Below, one piece after another: positions 1-13,740 of a stretch of DNA of 64,000 bases; position 1 is the stretch's first letter, and each line of letters starts with the position of its first letter. The stretch is from Daphnia pulex (taxonomy: Eukaryota > Arthropoda > Branchiopoda > Diplostraca > Daphniidae). A model generated the notes under the pieces. That model worked only from the letters and a program-made list of their open reading frames with translations, did no database searches and had not been told where the DNA came from. The stretch is from the NCBI RefSeq assembly GCF_021134715.1, contig NC_060023.1:10726001-10790000 (forward strand). Direction: 5' to 3'. A program made the position numbers and the translations under genes.

Positions 1-3000
1 TCGACTGGATCGAATTCCTAAAATTTTCTCTTCTCGATAAAAACGTGGGAAACAAATTTCTTCCGAGCTAATAAGCAAAGGCTTAGAAATTTGAAAAAAA
101 TGAAACTAGGTAGACCCACCAGATCCCTAATCACTTTGTCAACTGTTAATTCTCTTTTCCTGACTCACAAACGAAAAATGTTCACGTGCTTAAACTGGAA
201 TCAAATTTTGGTTTACCTAGATTAAGCGAAATCATCTATTTTTTTTTACCCCACTGATAAACATACGGAACTCGATTTTTACTGAAATTTTCCTTTTAGG
301 AGATGAGAAAACGTGGGACTGGCTATACGGCTACAAAATATTTAAAAAAAGGCCAAAAATCCTTTTACATTATAGGACAGCAAAGGGGCTACGCGAGCAG
401 GAAACGCAACGACTTTAGCTTTTTGGATGACCCACCGACAGACGGGTTTCGATCGTTAAATCCATTCAGGTAAATGAGAGAAAGAACCTGGGAAAGAGGA
501 GAAAAAAAAATAGGAGAAGAAGAAGAAGAAGATCGAAGAAGAAAACGATGATGACCTCGAGTGACTGCGAGTCGAATCTCGGCCGGCTAACAAGCCTCAA
601 TTCAAAACTTCCTCGTATCAAAGATATTTTTCTCCTTTTAATTTTTATAATCTAATGAATGGAGACTTGATACAAAAGACGTTAACATTCTACCGTGTTT
701 TCTTCTGCTTGTTCTTTTTTTTCTTCTTCTCGTCCTAAAAGAAATCGCGATTGGTCACGGTTGCAAGGCAACAGCCTTTAAATTGTTGGTAATGGAACCC
801 CCCCTCTTTAAAAAAAAAAACAAAAAAACAAAAACAAAAAAATAAAATGATAAAGCGAAAACAAGAAGCTCTTCGGACTGTCAACAAAAAACTATAACAC
901 TGCCGGCCATTGTTTCCTTTTTTCTTCCCCCCGAGATTTCACCAGTCGTGTCCTATCTGCGGTTAAAGACGATATCGCGAATTTCTCTAACTCATTGGCA
1001 ATATTGCCCAGAGAAACTCGGGGCCCAGACAAACAAAATGGCACTCACGCATTGAAAAAAAAAGAGAAATTTCGGTGTTGTTGTTGTTTCTCAGAGATGG
1101 ATCGGCCGCAACCGACGCAAATGTTTGCCCAAGCAAATCCGTTAAAACAAACATCTAACCGGGCCAGAGAAAATAAACAAACAGAGAAACAAACAAACGT
1201 CTACCACAAACATGAGGGATCCCATCTTGGAGAATTTGTTGTCGTGATCGCCAGTATGATGGTGGAATGCGTGATAAGATGACGGATGGTTGTAGAAATT
1301 GTCAATATCCGCCCAGTCGCTTTCATCGTCATCGTTCAACAGGCCGATGGAACCCGGACAGAAAAACATGATGGTGCTGATGGTTTGTTATTTCTCTGAC
1401 TGCTTCAATTGAGCTCAAAATCAACACTTTATCCAGAAGCACGAAATCCTCACCGCATCCGTTGGCAGAGTAGATCACGAGACGAGGCCATTCCGTCTGA
1501 TGGCTCACAAAAAAACAACAACCCAAAAACGCAGCTCTAGGATTCGCAAGTGTTTGTTGTTTGTGTGTTCACGAAACAAAAAAAAATATTTGGGGTTCGA
1601 TGATGCAAAACAGAAATGCAAAAAAAAGTCCTAGTGGCCCGGCAGCAGCAACTTGCCGGCTCGGAAGCTGGCGGCCAACTGGGGAGGTTCCACTTCACCT
1701 GGGACGGGCGATGATGATGATGCACACCAGCTGGAGTTTGGCATCGGATACCGCTCTTAAGACGCCGGTGCATATATTTCTCTCTCTCTCTCTCTCTGCT
1801 ATCTCCCCGCCTTAAACACCTGAAGCCAAAAGGCTTTTTTCCAACAATCCTTCATCTTACGACGACTGGCTTTTTCTTTCGCTTTCTAGGTCAGCACCTT
1901 TCTCTCTCTCTTGAATCCCAACCAAAAAGTACCTCCTCTTCTTCCTCTTTGGCCAGTGATTTGTACCCAATGAGCCGTAACAAAACGTTACACTCCTCTT
2001 CGTGTACTTTACTGTCGGTTTCGTACCTCCACCTCTTTTCTCATCTTCACGGGAGTCATTAGAAAGTTGGCCGTTCAAAGTATTCCAGACGAGAATGTAC
2101 AGGCTCTGATTCAATATCGGAATGGCGTGAGGAAAGGTTCTGCGAAAACAACTGGGGCAGCAACGAGAAACGAAAATCCCCAAGACAATTTGGAGACTAA
2201 CTGCTGCCAGTGTTGTTCTTGTCTTAGTGGCTTCGGCGAAAGATCCCTTGAAAGACGAAATAGGAGGAAAAAGAATATACTCCCACTTCCAGTTTCCTCC
2301 TCTCACTTACTCATACTGGGCAGCCTCGTAAACGGAGCCAACGGTTGGAAATAGATGGGATTTCAAGGACACGTCATTCATGAACTGCCACGAGCCGGAA
2401 AGAGATATACCTCCTCCTCCTACTCATCTCACCGGTGAAATATCGTCGGTGGGACACTACTCCCTGGTGCACAGAATGTTTTCAGGCTGATGGGAAAAAA
2501 GGATGAGAGAAAAAAAAGGAACACACTACAGCGTCTGGCAGATTCTAAATGTTCTTCAAGTGGCCTGTGTTCACAAAAAGTGGGGCAGAGCAAAGTATTT
2601 GGACGGGCAAGACTTTCAAAAACTCATGATTGGCAATTTCAAAGCAGCAAGTCTGCACTGATGAGAAGTTTGGTAATGGGTTCAACTCCCTACAACCAGT
2701 GCTCTCCACCTCTCCCATCAAAAGCTACGGCACAATCAATGTCATGGCACACAGCCCCCATGAATACATGTATTCATGAGCTAACAGTCGAAGGCTTTAG
2801 CTGTGAATCAATGCCAGTCAATACGCAATGAGATAAGTATGGACTAGACTTCAATCTACATGACCAGTTCAACAATGTCAAAAAAGTGTCAATTAAGGTA
2901 ATGCAAGTGGATGGTCCATTTACCATTGTTTGTTGCTCGGGTTCCAGCTGTCTTGAAAAAGTGTTGGAGTTCTGTCAAGCTGGGTAATGCACTGGAGTTC

Positions 3001-3983
3001 AGTCACTTATGCTGTCAATACAAGTTCCAATTATTCTGTCTCTAACTTGCACTAGAATCACGTTAAACAGAGGGCATCATCCTTCGCACAACATATCCGC
3101 CATCTTTTCACTCGGCATACGCCACTATACACACACATACACACTGCACGCAAACAACAGGTTACAGCTGGACAAGTTAGTCTAGACCCCAATATCTCGA
3201 AAATAATGCACGAATTTGATTCAATCAAAGGCGTTGTAATGAGATGCAATACGGTCGAGGCACGGTTTTTAATAAATATATATATGGAGATTGAAAGAAA
3301 AGGCACAATAAACTAAAGCCGTTTCCCCCAAAGAAATACCTAGCCTAGAGAACGTTGCCAGATGAGTAAAAAATGTTTTTTTTTTCTTGCACGCAAACTA
3401 GAAAACTTTTGACAGCTCGTAGATTAGTTTATTTACTTTTTTGTAAAATATAGGTTGATTCTAGATGGATAGAATAGATTTTCATCTAAGATGAAATTTT
3501 ATTTGGTTTTCGATGCGAGATTTTGAGAGTTTGTGAATCAGTCATTTCACCCCCGATGTAAAGCCCTAAGGCAGTGTATCTAGGAATCCTAATTTGGAGT
3601 GGAGATTTCGTTTAGATTCTTTCCGAAAAGTCTGGGTACGTTCAGAAAAAAACGATAGACTTGCTGACCAGTGCCGATTACTTGTGCTGGGCAGCAAAAT
3701 CTGCTCCATGCAAACCTGGAACCCTTAATTTTTAAAACATCTCTTTTTAATGCTCTGACGTTCCAAAAGGTACCTGCTGTCTAGTGTACATTGGTATTCT
3801 ATAGATTAATTTTTTTTTTACATTCCATATGTTGAATTTTGTGATGTAGATAAGGATTTTCTTATTAGCTTCTCTATCCCTTACACACCCTTATCATCTT
3901 GCCTCTGTTGAACATGATTGCTGTTTAGTTTGCTATCATTGCTGGGTATCTCATTTCAAACATGCCTTTGTCTTTAATAGGTG
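1..3983. other. Upstream region without a secure gene
   Basis: No conserved gene was recognised here. The stretch holds simple repeats: a GAA-type run near 516-540 and a CT run near 1780-1800. Two weak coding-like segments lie on the minus strand: the candidate exon at 1199-1369 (listed separately) and a patch at about 2000-2381. In that patch an ATG at 2381 leads into a clean GTAAGT donor at 2310, followed by an acceptor near 2247, but two downstream frames look equally open, so no protein is claimed. The 5' UTR of the katanin gene must lie in this region, because the sequence directly before its start codon is a splice acceptor ending at 3980. Confidence 0.5.
1199..1369 (-). CDS. Candidate first coding exon, unknown protein
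   Basis: On the minus strand an ATG at 1369 opens 57 codons ending exactly at a GT donor (1198-1197), in phase 0. The encoded segment starts MFFCPGSIGLLNDDDESDW and is rich in Asp, His and Ser. It would be the first coding exon of a gene running left out of the window. I recognise no domain and found no partner exon within the window, so this may be chance. A transcript read crossing the donor would settle it. Confidence 0.25.
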
Positions 3984-5958
<1,975 letters not shown>

Positions 5959-6379
5959 GGTTTACTATATTTACGCTAGAAAGGCTTACGTACTATTGTA
6001 ATCGTGCACTGTCTCAAATTTGGGAAATTGTAACAACTTTCGAAATTAATATTTTGCTTAATATAATATTTGCTTTTAAGTTGGCACTTTGATTTTTTAA
6101 TATCTGGAGGAACGCGTGTATATCTTTTGTTTTATCAATACAAAATAAACAAATAGTGACCTGTAACTTGTTTTAGAGTATTGACAGGAACACAACTGAA
6201 AATCAAGGGAACATAATATATGTACAAACATCTGGCATAATATTATTACCACAATAAAATGTAATTAAAATTTGGGCAAGGTTGTAAGGCAGTTTGAGTG
6301 AGACGAAACGATTTGGCTTGTAGGGTATTAAAGAGATTATGCATGAGGTAGATTCTTCATTTTTAAAAATATGTTCCTG
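5959..6379. other. 3' UTRs between convergent genes
   Basis: This stretch holds the katanin 3' UTR, with an AATAAA at about 6144-6149, and the 3' UTR of the convergent MARCH gene. No other coding signal is seen. Confidence 0.6.
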
Positions 6380-7169
6380 CTACATTGACTGCTGAAGGTT
6401 GATTGGAGGGCAGTCATTGTTGTTTTCTTCCAAATTAATCATTGTGGTCCTGACTGAAATCAATTCAACAGACTGGTGACTCTCTTGCCATTTTTTCATT
6501 GTGCGAACGTGATGTCTAAATAAGAACGATTAATCTTTAATTACTATCTTAAGACAAAATATTTTCTTCCTTTTTTTTACCTGATGGTGGCTCCAAGCCA
6601 GACACAGTAGACAGTTGCTAGGATCACTGAAAGAACAATCAAGCCTGATGCTTCCCAACTGACACCTCTCTTCACCATATAATGGGAAGCCCCAACCACA
6701 CAGAGGTAACAGGAGACAATTGTAAGAGGACTGAGAACAATGAAGCACACCAAGTCTCCAATCAAATTATTTGTGTCTTGAGATGACTCTGTGTTACGAA
6801 ACCACTAAGAAAAAAGTTTAGCCTTTAAAATAGAGAGATTGTTATTCAAATTGATGTTACATCAAGGATGGGTCTTGGCCTTCGTGAGGTTTGAAAATTG
6901 AATTTACATATTTCACAAGCTGACGAGTTGGCAGTTGACAGCCATTTCTCTAGACAAGACCTGTGAGCCATAGCAACAGTTCCAGAGCATTTGCAGAAAG
7001 AAAAGAGTTCTTCTTTGCTCTCTCCCTAAATTAAACCCAATAAGACATTACTATTTTTCAAGAAACCTAAAATCACATGCATTTAAACTACCTCATGACA
7101 AATCCGGCACATAATTTCCGAGTTATTGTTGCTATACGGACTACCCCCAAACTGGCGTGAATTGTTCAT
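6380..7169 (-). CDS. MARCHF2/3: MARCH-family RING-CH E3 ubiquitin ligase
   Basis: Membrane-anchored E3 ligase that ubiquitinates membrane proteins in endosomes or at the plasma membrane. Four coding exons on the minus strand: 7169-7092, 7025-6861, 6804-6581, 6515-6380, about 200 aa. The C4HC3 RING-CH residues are visible: C21 and C24 (MCRICHE), C37, C39, H47, C50, C63 and C66 (CEIC). Two transmembrane segments follow at about residues 99-118 and 135-155, then a short cytosolic tail starting RHHVRTMKKWQES. This layout (N-terminal RING-CH, two TM helices, short tail) is that of MARCH2/MARCH3. The start is the ATG at 7169; an in-frame stop lies a few codons upstream. The gene is divergent from DCLRE1A, with about 640 bp between start codons. 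Orthology to MARCH2 versus MARCH3 cannot be resolved by eye. Confidence 0.9.
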
Positions 7170-7813
7170 GTTTAATGTATAGCAGCTACAAATCTGTTAC
7201 AAACAAAATTTGACAGAAATTTTAACCAACTTGTCTAAGAGATATTTTGCTTTCAAAAACTGACGTGAAGAACTGCAGAGTGCAGACGTCTCTAGAAACA
7301 ACGTTGCAACATCAAATGCTCTTAAAATGACACGATATGGATCCATCTCGATTCAGTTTAAATCTTCTATGATATTAGATAAAATAAAAAAATAAAACAT
7401 ACAATATAAAATCAGTGAATCAAAAACCAGAAATCGTCAAACTGAATTACTGAACTTTTTCAAAGGGAAAGTTAGGTAGGCCGTAGGCCGTGGCCGACCA
7501 GTAGCGTCTGCTATAAAAATTGCGCGAAGTGATGTTTACAACTATAAAGTTTGCTCACCTTTTTTTCAAAAAAATGATAACTTATCTCTGTACTTGAGAG
7601 CGCATTCTGTTGATTACGAATATTCGCTGATTAAAATTCTTCATACCGGCTGTTGCCTTTTACACATAAAGATATCTCTGTAAACTTATGCCAAACAAAA
7701 TATCCTGACTTTATCTTCAGTTACTTACTACCTAAAAACAACAAGGTAAATTTGTATTTATATGTTCTCTAATTTAGTCTACCTATTATATTTTTGAAAT
7801 ATGCAGATACAAC
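7170..7813. promoter_or_regulatory. Divergent intergenic region, MARCH and DCLRE1A
   Basis: About 640 bp separate two divergent start codons, so the region must hold both promoters and 5' UTRs. No clear TATA box with initiator was found for either gene. The sequence is AT-rich with no open frame of note. Confidence 0.5.
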
Positions 7814-10401
7814 ATGCTCAGCAGTGAAAGTGATGAAGAGTTGTTTGACCCACGTGCAGGGTTAAGAAGACCATCTATTTTGCCAGGCTGTGATGAATCA
7901 ATTGCCCCAACATGTTCGTCATTTCTATCCCACAAGTCACAAAAGAAAACAGGGAAACTTTCCTTGTCACAAAAAAAGAGGCAGGCTGGTACTTTGTTTT
8001 TTAAAAAAGGCAATAACTCTGGTTTCGCCGAGAGCTCATCACTCCATCAAAATGGAACATCAATAAGTCCAGATTTTAATAGACATGATAGCTCTCCAGA
8101 TTCATCATCGAAAATGAAACTCAAGCGGTCAAGAGCAGATCTTGATTATTCTAGCCCATCATCTGATGACAGCAGCATACCACCCAGTCAAAATGTGAAA
8201 AAAATTATCAGAAGATCAGATTGTAAGAAACCTTGTCAAGATTCATCACTGGCTGTACGACCCATCCATAAAGTTGTCCCTGCAACTTCTTCAATCTTGC
8301 AGTCTCCCATCAAGTGTCGCATTGGAAAACATTGCCAAAACCCAAGTCCAGCTCACTTCACTGCTTATGTTCATATCGAAAGTAGTCCAAGCATCGAGAG
8401 TGTGGCTTCTACCGTGATATCCCTAGGAATCCCAGAAGAAAACTCTGTTAGCGAGACTGATAAAGCGGAAATCACGCCAGTTGCTGAACCAATCGACGAG
8501 GCTAAACAGAGCTACGAGGGTCCATCCTTGCATCTGAGTACTTTTACGGTGAACAGCTCGACCAAAGAGGACTTCATTCAACATTGGGTCGACTCTTGTG
8601 AAATAGAAACGGCCAATAATAACAGCAGTGATTCAGATACTCAACCTCTGCCGATGTCAGCGTTGGATCCTCTCTGGACTGATGATCCGAAACCAACTTT
8701 TTCAAAAGAAGAGCCCACCAAGAATCACGAAGAAGAAAAAATTGAATCACGAAATAAACCTGAACTCCAGGATAATATAATATTAGAACCTAGCACATCA
8801 ACTCCACGAAGCATTCAATCTCGTGAAATGGTCACTCCAAGAAAGGAAAAGCAATCAACTGTGAACAAGCCATCTTCCAGCAGTGGAAAGCAATCAGCCA
8901 TCACTGCTTTTTTCACTCCGTGCGGCAGCACGCCGGCAAAGATTACTACAGTAGTGAATATCGCACAACTACAAAACAACACCGCCATCAGCGAGTTGAA
9001 TGTCACATTAACTAATACCAACCAATTCGACGTGGATAAAATTGACACCGATAAAGTGGGAGCGACACCAGTTGATGAAGAAGAAGAAGAAGATGCACCT
9101 TCCAATCTACTATCGAATGCCAAAGAACAGTGGTCTTACTTGATGTCTCGTATGAATATGAGAGGAACGGCGAATAACCTTCAGCGTGAAATGAAAAAAG
9201 TGGAAAGCCAAAAATCGGCCAAGGGATCGTTTCAACGAGGGTTTCCAAAACAGCAGGCTACCGAAGCCGGTCCGAGTATGGAGTCACGAAATTGCCCGTT
9301 TTACAAAAGGATACCTGGCACCGGTTTCGCCATTGATGCTTTCTCTTATGGCAACGTAGCGGGAGTGTCTTCTTACTTTCTTAGCCACTATCATTACGAT
9401 CACTATCGCGGACTGGGGAAATGGCTGGACAAACCACTTTATTGCAGCCAAGTGACGGCCAACTTGATCAACTTGAAAATCAAACTCAAGCCTGGGATAG
9501 TGCGAGTGCTTCCGTTGAACGAGTCGAGAGTAATCGAGAGCATCGAAGTCATTCTTATCGATGCCAATCATTGCCCAGGTAACAAACAAGTCATTGAACT
9601 TTTGCGAGATTTCTTTTAACCGTTTTATCTATTGTTTGCGTGCTAACAGGTTCCGTCATGTTTCTGTTCCGGTTCCCGACGGGAAAAGTCGTTCTACACG
9701 TTGGAGATTTCCGCGCTCATCCCAGTATGGAACGTCTGTATGAACTCAAGCAGCGGCCCATCGACGAGCTTTATTTGGACACCACCTACTGCGACGAACA
9801 TTACGAATTACCCGCCCAGGAGGAGGTGCTCTCCTACATCCGGCGACTAGTCCGTCGATACGCATTCAAATACCAAAAGCTGTTGGTCATCTGCGGGACT
9901 TATACGATCGGAAAAGAAAAGGTCTTCATGATGGCCGCCGAGGAATTGAACAGCAAAGTTTGGGCTCCAACTGAAAAGCGACGAATCTTAAACTGTCTGG
10001 ACGATTCCAAGATTTCCAGTCGTTTAGCGACCAGTCCACTGGAAGCGAGCGTTCACGTTGTGAATATGGGCGATGTCAAACCGGCAAATTTGAAAAATTA
10101 TTTGGACAGCCTCAGCGGATCGTTTACGCACATCCTGGCGCTCAATCCGACCGGATGGGAGTACGACGGGAAGATGGCTGCCAAAGGTCTAGACGCCATT
10201 TCACCGAAATCTTACTACAATGCCATTTTCATTCACGGCGTACCTTACAGCGAACACTCGGGCTTCAGCGAGATGAAGAGGTTTGTTCGCTTCTTCCGTC
10301 CACGAAAAATTATTCCAACCGTTAACGTGGCTTCCGCTGCTCAACGCCAAAAAATGGAAACCATCTTCACCGAATGGCTTGGACATTCTGCACGATATTA
10401 A
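7814..10401 (+). CDS. DCLRE1A: DNA crosslink repair nuclease SNM1A
   Basis: Metallo-beta-lactamase/beta-CASP 5'-3' exonuclease acting in nuclear DNA interstrand crosslink repair. Two exons: 7814-9578 and 9650-10401, about 838 aa (human 1040). The N-terminal half is low-complexity, Ser-rich and acidic, starting MLSSESDEELFDP. A canonical PCNA-interacting PIP box, QSAITAFF, starts at Q360. The catalytic domain begins near CPFYKRIPGTGFAIDAF and has the metal-binding HxHxDH at H525-H530, then IDANHCPG across the intron, LHVGDFRAHPSMERL, LDTTYC, VICGTYTIGKEKVF and the C-terminal IPYSEHSGF and KIIPTVNV motifs shared with human SNM1A. The single intron splits the Gly codon of NHCPG. I did not identify a UBZ zinc finger. 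A polyA signal lies at about 10567-10572. The gene is convergent with the next one. Confidence 0.95.
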
Positions 10402-10797
10402 CCATTCCATGGCCATTTTTGCTGACTGAGAAATTTTGTTATTACTCCCATGTGGTGTCCCATTTTGGTTTCCTTTCCGGTTTTGCCCTTCACAAATTAA
10501 GAAAACGAGAGCTTTTCGTCGGCCTTACATTTTATACTTCAAAATTGGCGTATCTTTTTTTATGTAAATAAATATGTTGGTCCAACGTGTTACCCAGAAT
10601 AAACGAGAATGTTCGAATTAAAACATTGCTACGCTTCTTAAAATTATGAGTGCACAATACATAACGAGAAATGGTGTCATTGAACTTGTTTATTATGTGT
10701 CGACATGGCGACTTGATTCCAGTGAAAAGGAGAAATTCAAAAGAGAAAATTGAGGGAATTTTTGTTTGAGTTGTTGTGTTGAGCTTCAAGTTTGGAC
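10402..10797. terminator. Convergent 3' UTRs with polyA signals on both strands
   Basis: A plus-strand AATAAA at about 10567-10572 serves DCLRE1A; another AATAAA lies near 10599. On the minus strand, AATAAA read from about 10694-10689 lies about 105 bp past the stop of the HEPN-like gene. No coding sequence is seen. Confidence 0.55.
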
Positions 10798-11712
10798 CTA
10801 ACCTGTCGGAGTGACAGGTTCGTCCTGATCATCCTGCTGCGGATCGGGTTCAGGCAAATTTTCGATTGTTACAGTAACCGGAACTGGAGGGCTTTTCGGG
10901 TTGTTCTCTTCGGCAATTAGTCTATCATGCACCAATTTGATTGCCTTGGCAGCCTCTGGTGCGTTGATGAGATAACACAGTTCAATCCAAGAGTGCAAAA
11001 ATTTATGCCATTCGGCTAAAATGTCAGGTAAGACTCCATGACAAACAGCATTCCGACCATTAAAAGCCGTCTGAACATATTGCAAATCCAGTCCTTTGCC
11101 CCCACCTGGCGAAAGAAAGTTGGCGTTTTGTTTGGACATTTTTAACATCGTTTTCAGGTATTTATAGCCATCTATAGTCGAGTTTCTTGGAAGCAGCTTT
11201 TTAGTCGCCAGGAATTCTCGAAGGGCAGGAGCCAAAAACTGTGTCAAGCAAATGAATAGTTGTATGGCAAACATGATGGCCTTTGCCTCTTCCGCTTCGG
11301 ACATGAGTGTCTGTTTTTGCCCGCTGTAAATCTGGGACTTGAAACTGCAAACATATTTCTTGAACTGGGCTTGGAAATATGTGAGTTTGCTTGTCTTGGG
11401 GTTCGATTCAGTTTCTTCTTCGGATTGTTTAGCCGGTTTAGGATGATTGGGCGAAAATTGAGGTGACTCTATACCAGCACCAACTTTTGAATTCGGTAAT
11501 TTGCTTTGAAAGCTTTTGAAAAGTTGGCTAACCCCCACGGAGGTTATCTTTTCGTCTGATTTAGGCGCTTCAGGTATGATTTCCTCATTCAGTTTTGATT
11601 TGGTTGAGGCACGTTGGGCTGCCACTTCTTGCGCTGGCTTTGGTTTATTGAAGAAACCTGCACCAAGGGCTCTCTTCGCGCGCTCAGCTTGGCTTTTCAA
11701 AAATGTATTCAT
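10798..11712 (-). CDS. Unrecognised 304-aa protein with HEPN-like RNxxxH motif
   Basis: Single-exon minus-strand gene of 304 aa. I do not recognise the family. Residues 1-130 are low-complexity and Lys/Ser/Pro-rich, starting MNTFLKSQAERAKRAL. Residues about 138-270 look like an all-helical domain: hydrophobic helices around FAIQLFICLTQFLAPALREFL and LKTMLKMSKQ, then GRNAVCHG with R220, N221 and H225, then AEWHKFLHSWIELCYLINAPEAAKA. RNxxxH inside such a helical domain is the signature of HEPN domains, many of which are RNases, though some are non-catalytic. The tail is acidic and Pro-rich. HEPN membership is inferred from one motif and helix pattern, so function stays open. No intron signal is seen. 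A minus-strand polyA signal lies at about 10694. Confidence 0.75.
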   Translation of the reverse strand: MNTFLKSQAERAKRALGAGFFNKPKPAQEVAAQRASTKSKLNEEIIPEAPKSDEKITSVGVSQLFKSFQSKLPNSKVGAGIESPQFSPNHPKPAKQSEEETESNPKTSKLTYFQAQFKKYVCSFKSQIYSGQKQTLMSEAEEAKAIMFAIQLFICLTQFLAPALREFLATKKLLPRNSTIDGYKYLKTMLKMSKQNANFLSPGGGKGLDLQYVQTAFNGRNAVCHGVLPDILAEWHKFLHSWIELCYLINAPEAAKAIKLVHDRLIAEENNPKSPPVPVTVTIENLPEPDPQQDDQDEPVTPTG

Positions 11713-12362
11713 CTTCGCGCTTTCAATTGCTGAAGGCTTTTATTACATAACTTCGCCACTTGCCTTTATAACCTTAGAGGATTGAATAAGCATTCGCACT
11801 GGCTACTCACCCCCATTTCCGCTGTGTTATTTGTCCAAATTTATTAATTTTACACATTTTTTTTTATTATCTGTCATCTAATTATATTTTCCCACAATGT
11901 TCAAATTCAAAACCCGTAAAAATTCGAAATGTAAAATAACTAATAATCAAAATCAAGTCATGCTTGGAGAGCGCCATCTTTGCGTCGTGGATTACGTGTA
12001 GCCTACTTCCAACAAAATAAATAAATAATTACACCCTGAATTAGTCTGGCATCAGGGTATATCTTTTCACCGCTGATATTTTTCATCGTCGGAAATCTGA
12101 CAACCCGTTATTTATCAAGTTTATAATTGCGAAAATTGGAACACCAAATTGGGTCGTTTGAAGTAAACCAAATAACACGACCTGAAAAACCGGAGGTTCT
12201 CTTCCAAACGGCACACACACCGAGAGACACGTTTGGCTTATTAAACTCGTGTGTGGCTGAGAAACGACACGCTAACCACTTGCCTCAATTTTGGCCCTTG
12301 GATATAGTCAAGTTCCGCAGTTATTACTAGTCAGTTGCAGCCGATCTTCATCAGTGAATATA
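11713..12362. other. Divergent intergenic region
   Basis: The stretch lies between the start of the HEPN-like gene (minus) and the start of the Cys-module gene (plus). It is AT-rich with no ORF of note and no clear TATA box. Both promoters are presumed to lie here. Confidence 0.45.
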
Positions 12363-13740
12363 ATGCGTCGCGTGCCAATACTTCAATCAAAGGTTTTTCG
12401 TTTGTTTTTCAAAATTGTCATGAGTTTGCCAACGGAAAACCTTACGCATTTAGTTAAAAATTTTAATTAGAATCGATCGGGATGGCTGCTAATCACGCTG
12501 ATCATCGCTATCATCATCGATCCGAGTGGCGCGGTTTCGGTCAAGAAAATGCTGAACGGAGGTAATTGGATTTTAACTGAATCGATTAAATTAGAAACGA
12601 CAGATGTCTGAAAATTGTTGGGCTCATCTACCGAACAGATTATAACCGACCGCTGCTTTACGGCCTGTTGTTAAGATATCCTGTTATCAAAACAGAAGCG
12701 GGATTAATTGCCATGGGCAGCCACCCAGTGTCGACAGTAAGTTTGGGTCCCAACTTCCGCGCTAGGCCAAGTCTGTGTCGTGGCAAGCGGCTCGATACCC
12801 TGGGATCATTCAGTCCCGATAATTACATAACGGCCGATCAGTGCATGAAGAGTGGAGGGGATTGCTGCAACTTCAGCCCAGAATGGGGCTTCGGTAAGGA
12901 CCACCTATCGATTTAAAAATATGAATTTAAACTAAACAAAAAATACGAAACGTTACAGCCAACAACGATCCGAGTTACATGGGACCGTTGGACAGATGCC
13001 ACGGTTGCTACGATACCCGAATCACAGTTCAATGCACGGGTAATGTTTTGCGAAGTCGTGAGCGACATGACGAAGAAGAAAGTAACGTTGTCGACTTGAA
13101 CGACGTAACGGCTTCAAAATGCATCCAGTCAGGTGGGCGATGCTGCGACCAGCGCATGATTCCCGAATTGTGTAAGTAAATAAAATAAATCACGCGTTCA
13201 ATATATTATGATAGAAACCCAGAATAACTGAATAGTTTGACTACTACTACAAACAAAAACCAAACCCAAAAAAAAAAAGTTGGCAATGGCCCAGGGGTCT
13301 TTGATCCGCATCAATTCCCGCGGGAGGAGCACTGCTCCAACTGTTTCTCCGGTTCAATGTACAGATTGGAATGCACAGGAAAGCTATTACAGTCGGATTC
13401 GTACACGGGCGACATTTGCAGTCAATTCGACGGGAAATGTTGCCAAGGTAAATCTTATTCAATCTTGAGTAATTATTTAAAAAAAATAAACTTAATTCAT
13501 TTACACTTTTTTGACAGACATTTACGGAGCATTCGATCCGGTCCGGTATCCCAACAGAGATTGCTCCGTCTGTTTCTCTGGCTCAATCCAGGAAGAGTAA
13601 TTAATCGCCACTATAACCCAGTTATTTTCCTGTTTGTTTTTTGCTGTTAAAAAAAAATGTATCTACCAAAAGTTAACTCGATTGAATGTTGCAGCTATAA
13701 ATTGCTGTGCATGTTTATATGCTGCTGCCATACAGTCTGA
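12363..13740 (+). CDS. Secreted cysteine-module repeat protein
   Basis: Not a family I can name. Proposed exons: 12363-12392, 12471-12561, 12639-12893, 12959-13171, 13280-13447, 13518-13596, 13695-13740, about 293 aa. The second exon supplies a signal peptide (WLLITLIIAIIIDPSGA). Three later exons each end a similar module: a closing Cys, five to six residues, then CC, as in CMKSGGDCC, CIQSGGRCC and CSQFDGKCC. The second and third modules open with CxxC (CHGC, CSNC), and a fourth, shortened copy opens CSVCFSGS. Cys density and the signal peptide suggest an extracellular disulfide-rich protein. Weak points: the acceptor at 13279 is A-rich with no pyrimidine tract, and the last junction is optional. 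Without it the protein stops at 13600 (279 aa); with it YKLLC aligns to YRLEC of the previous module. Confidence 0.65.

Noticed and set aside
1857-2306. Minus-strand 149-aa ORF with a hydrophobic segment
   Set aside because: A second frame of the same stretch looks equally open after a plausible splice, no homology is recognised, and the ORF tail is low-complexity.
2640-2720. tRNA-like T-arm string (GGGTTCAACTCCC)
   Set aside because: No matching acceptor, D-arm and anticodon stems could be drawn around it.
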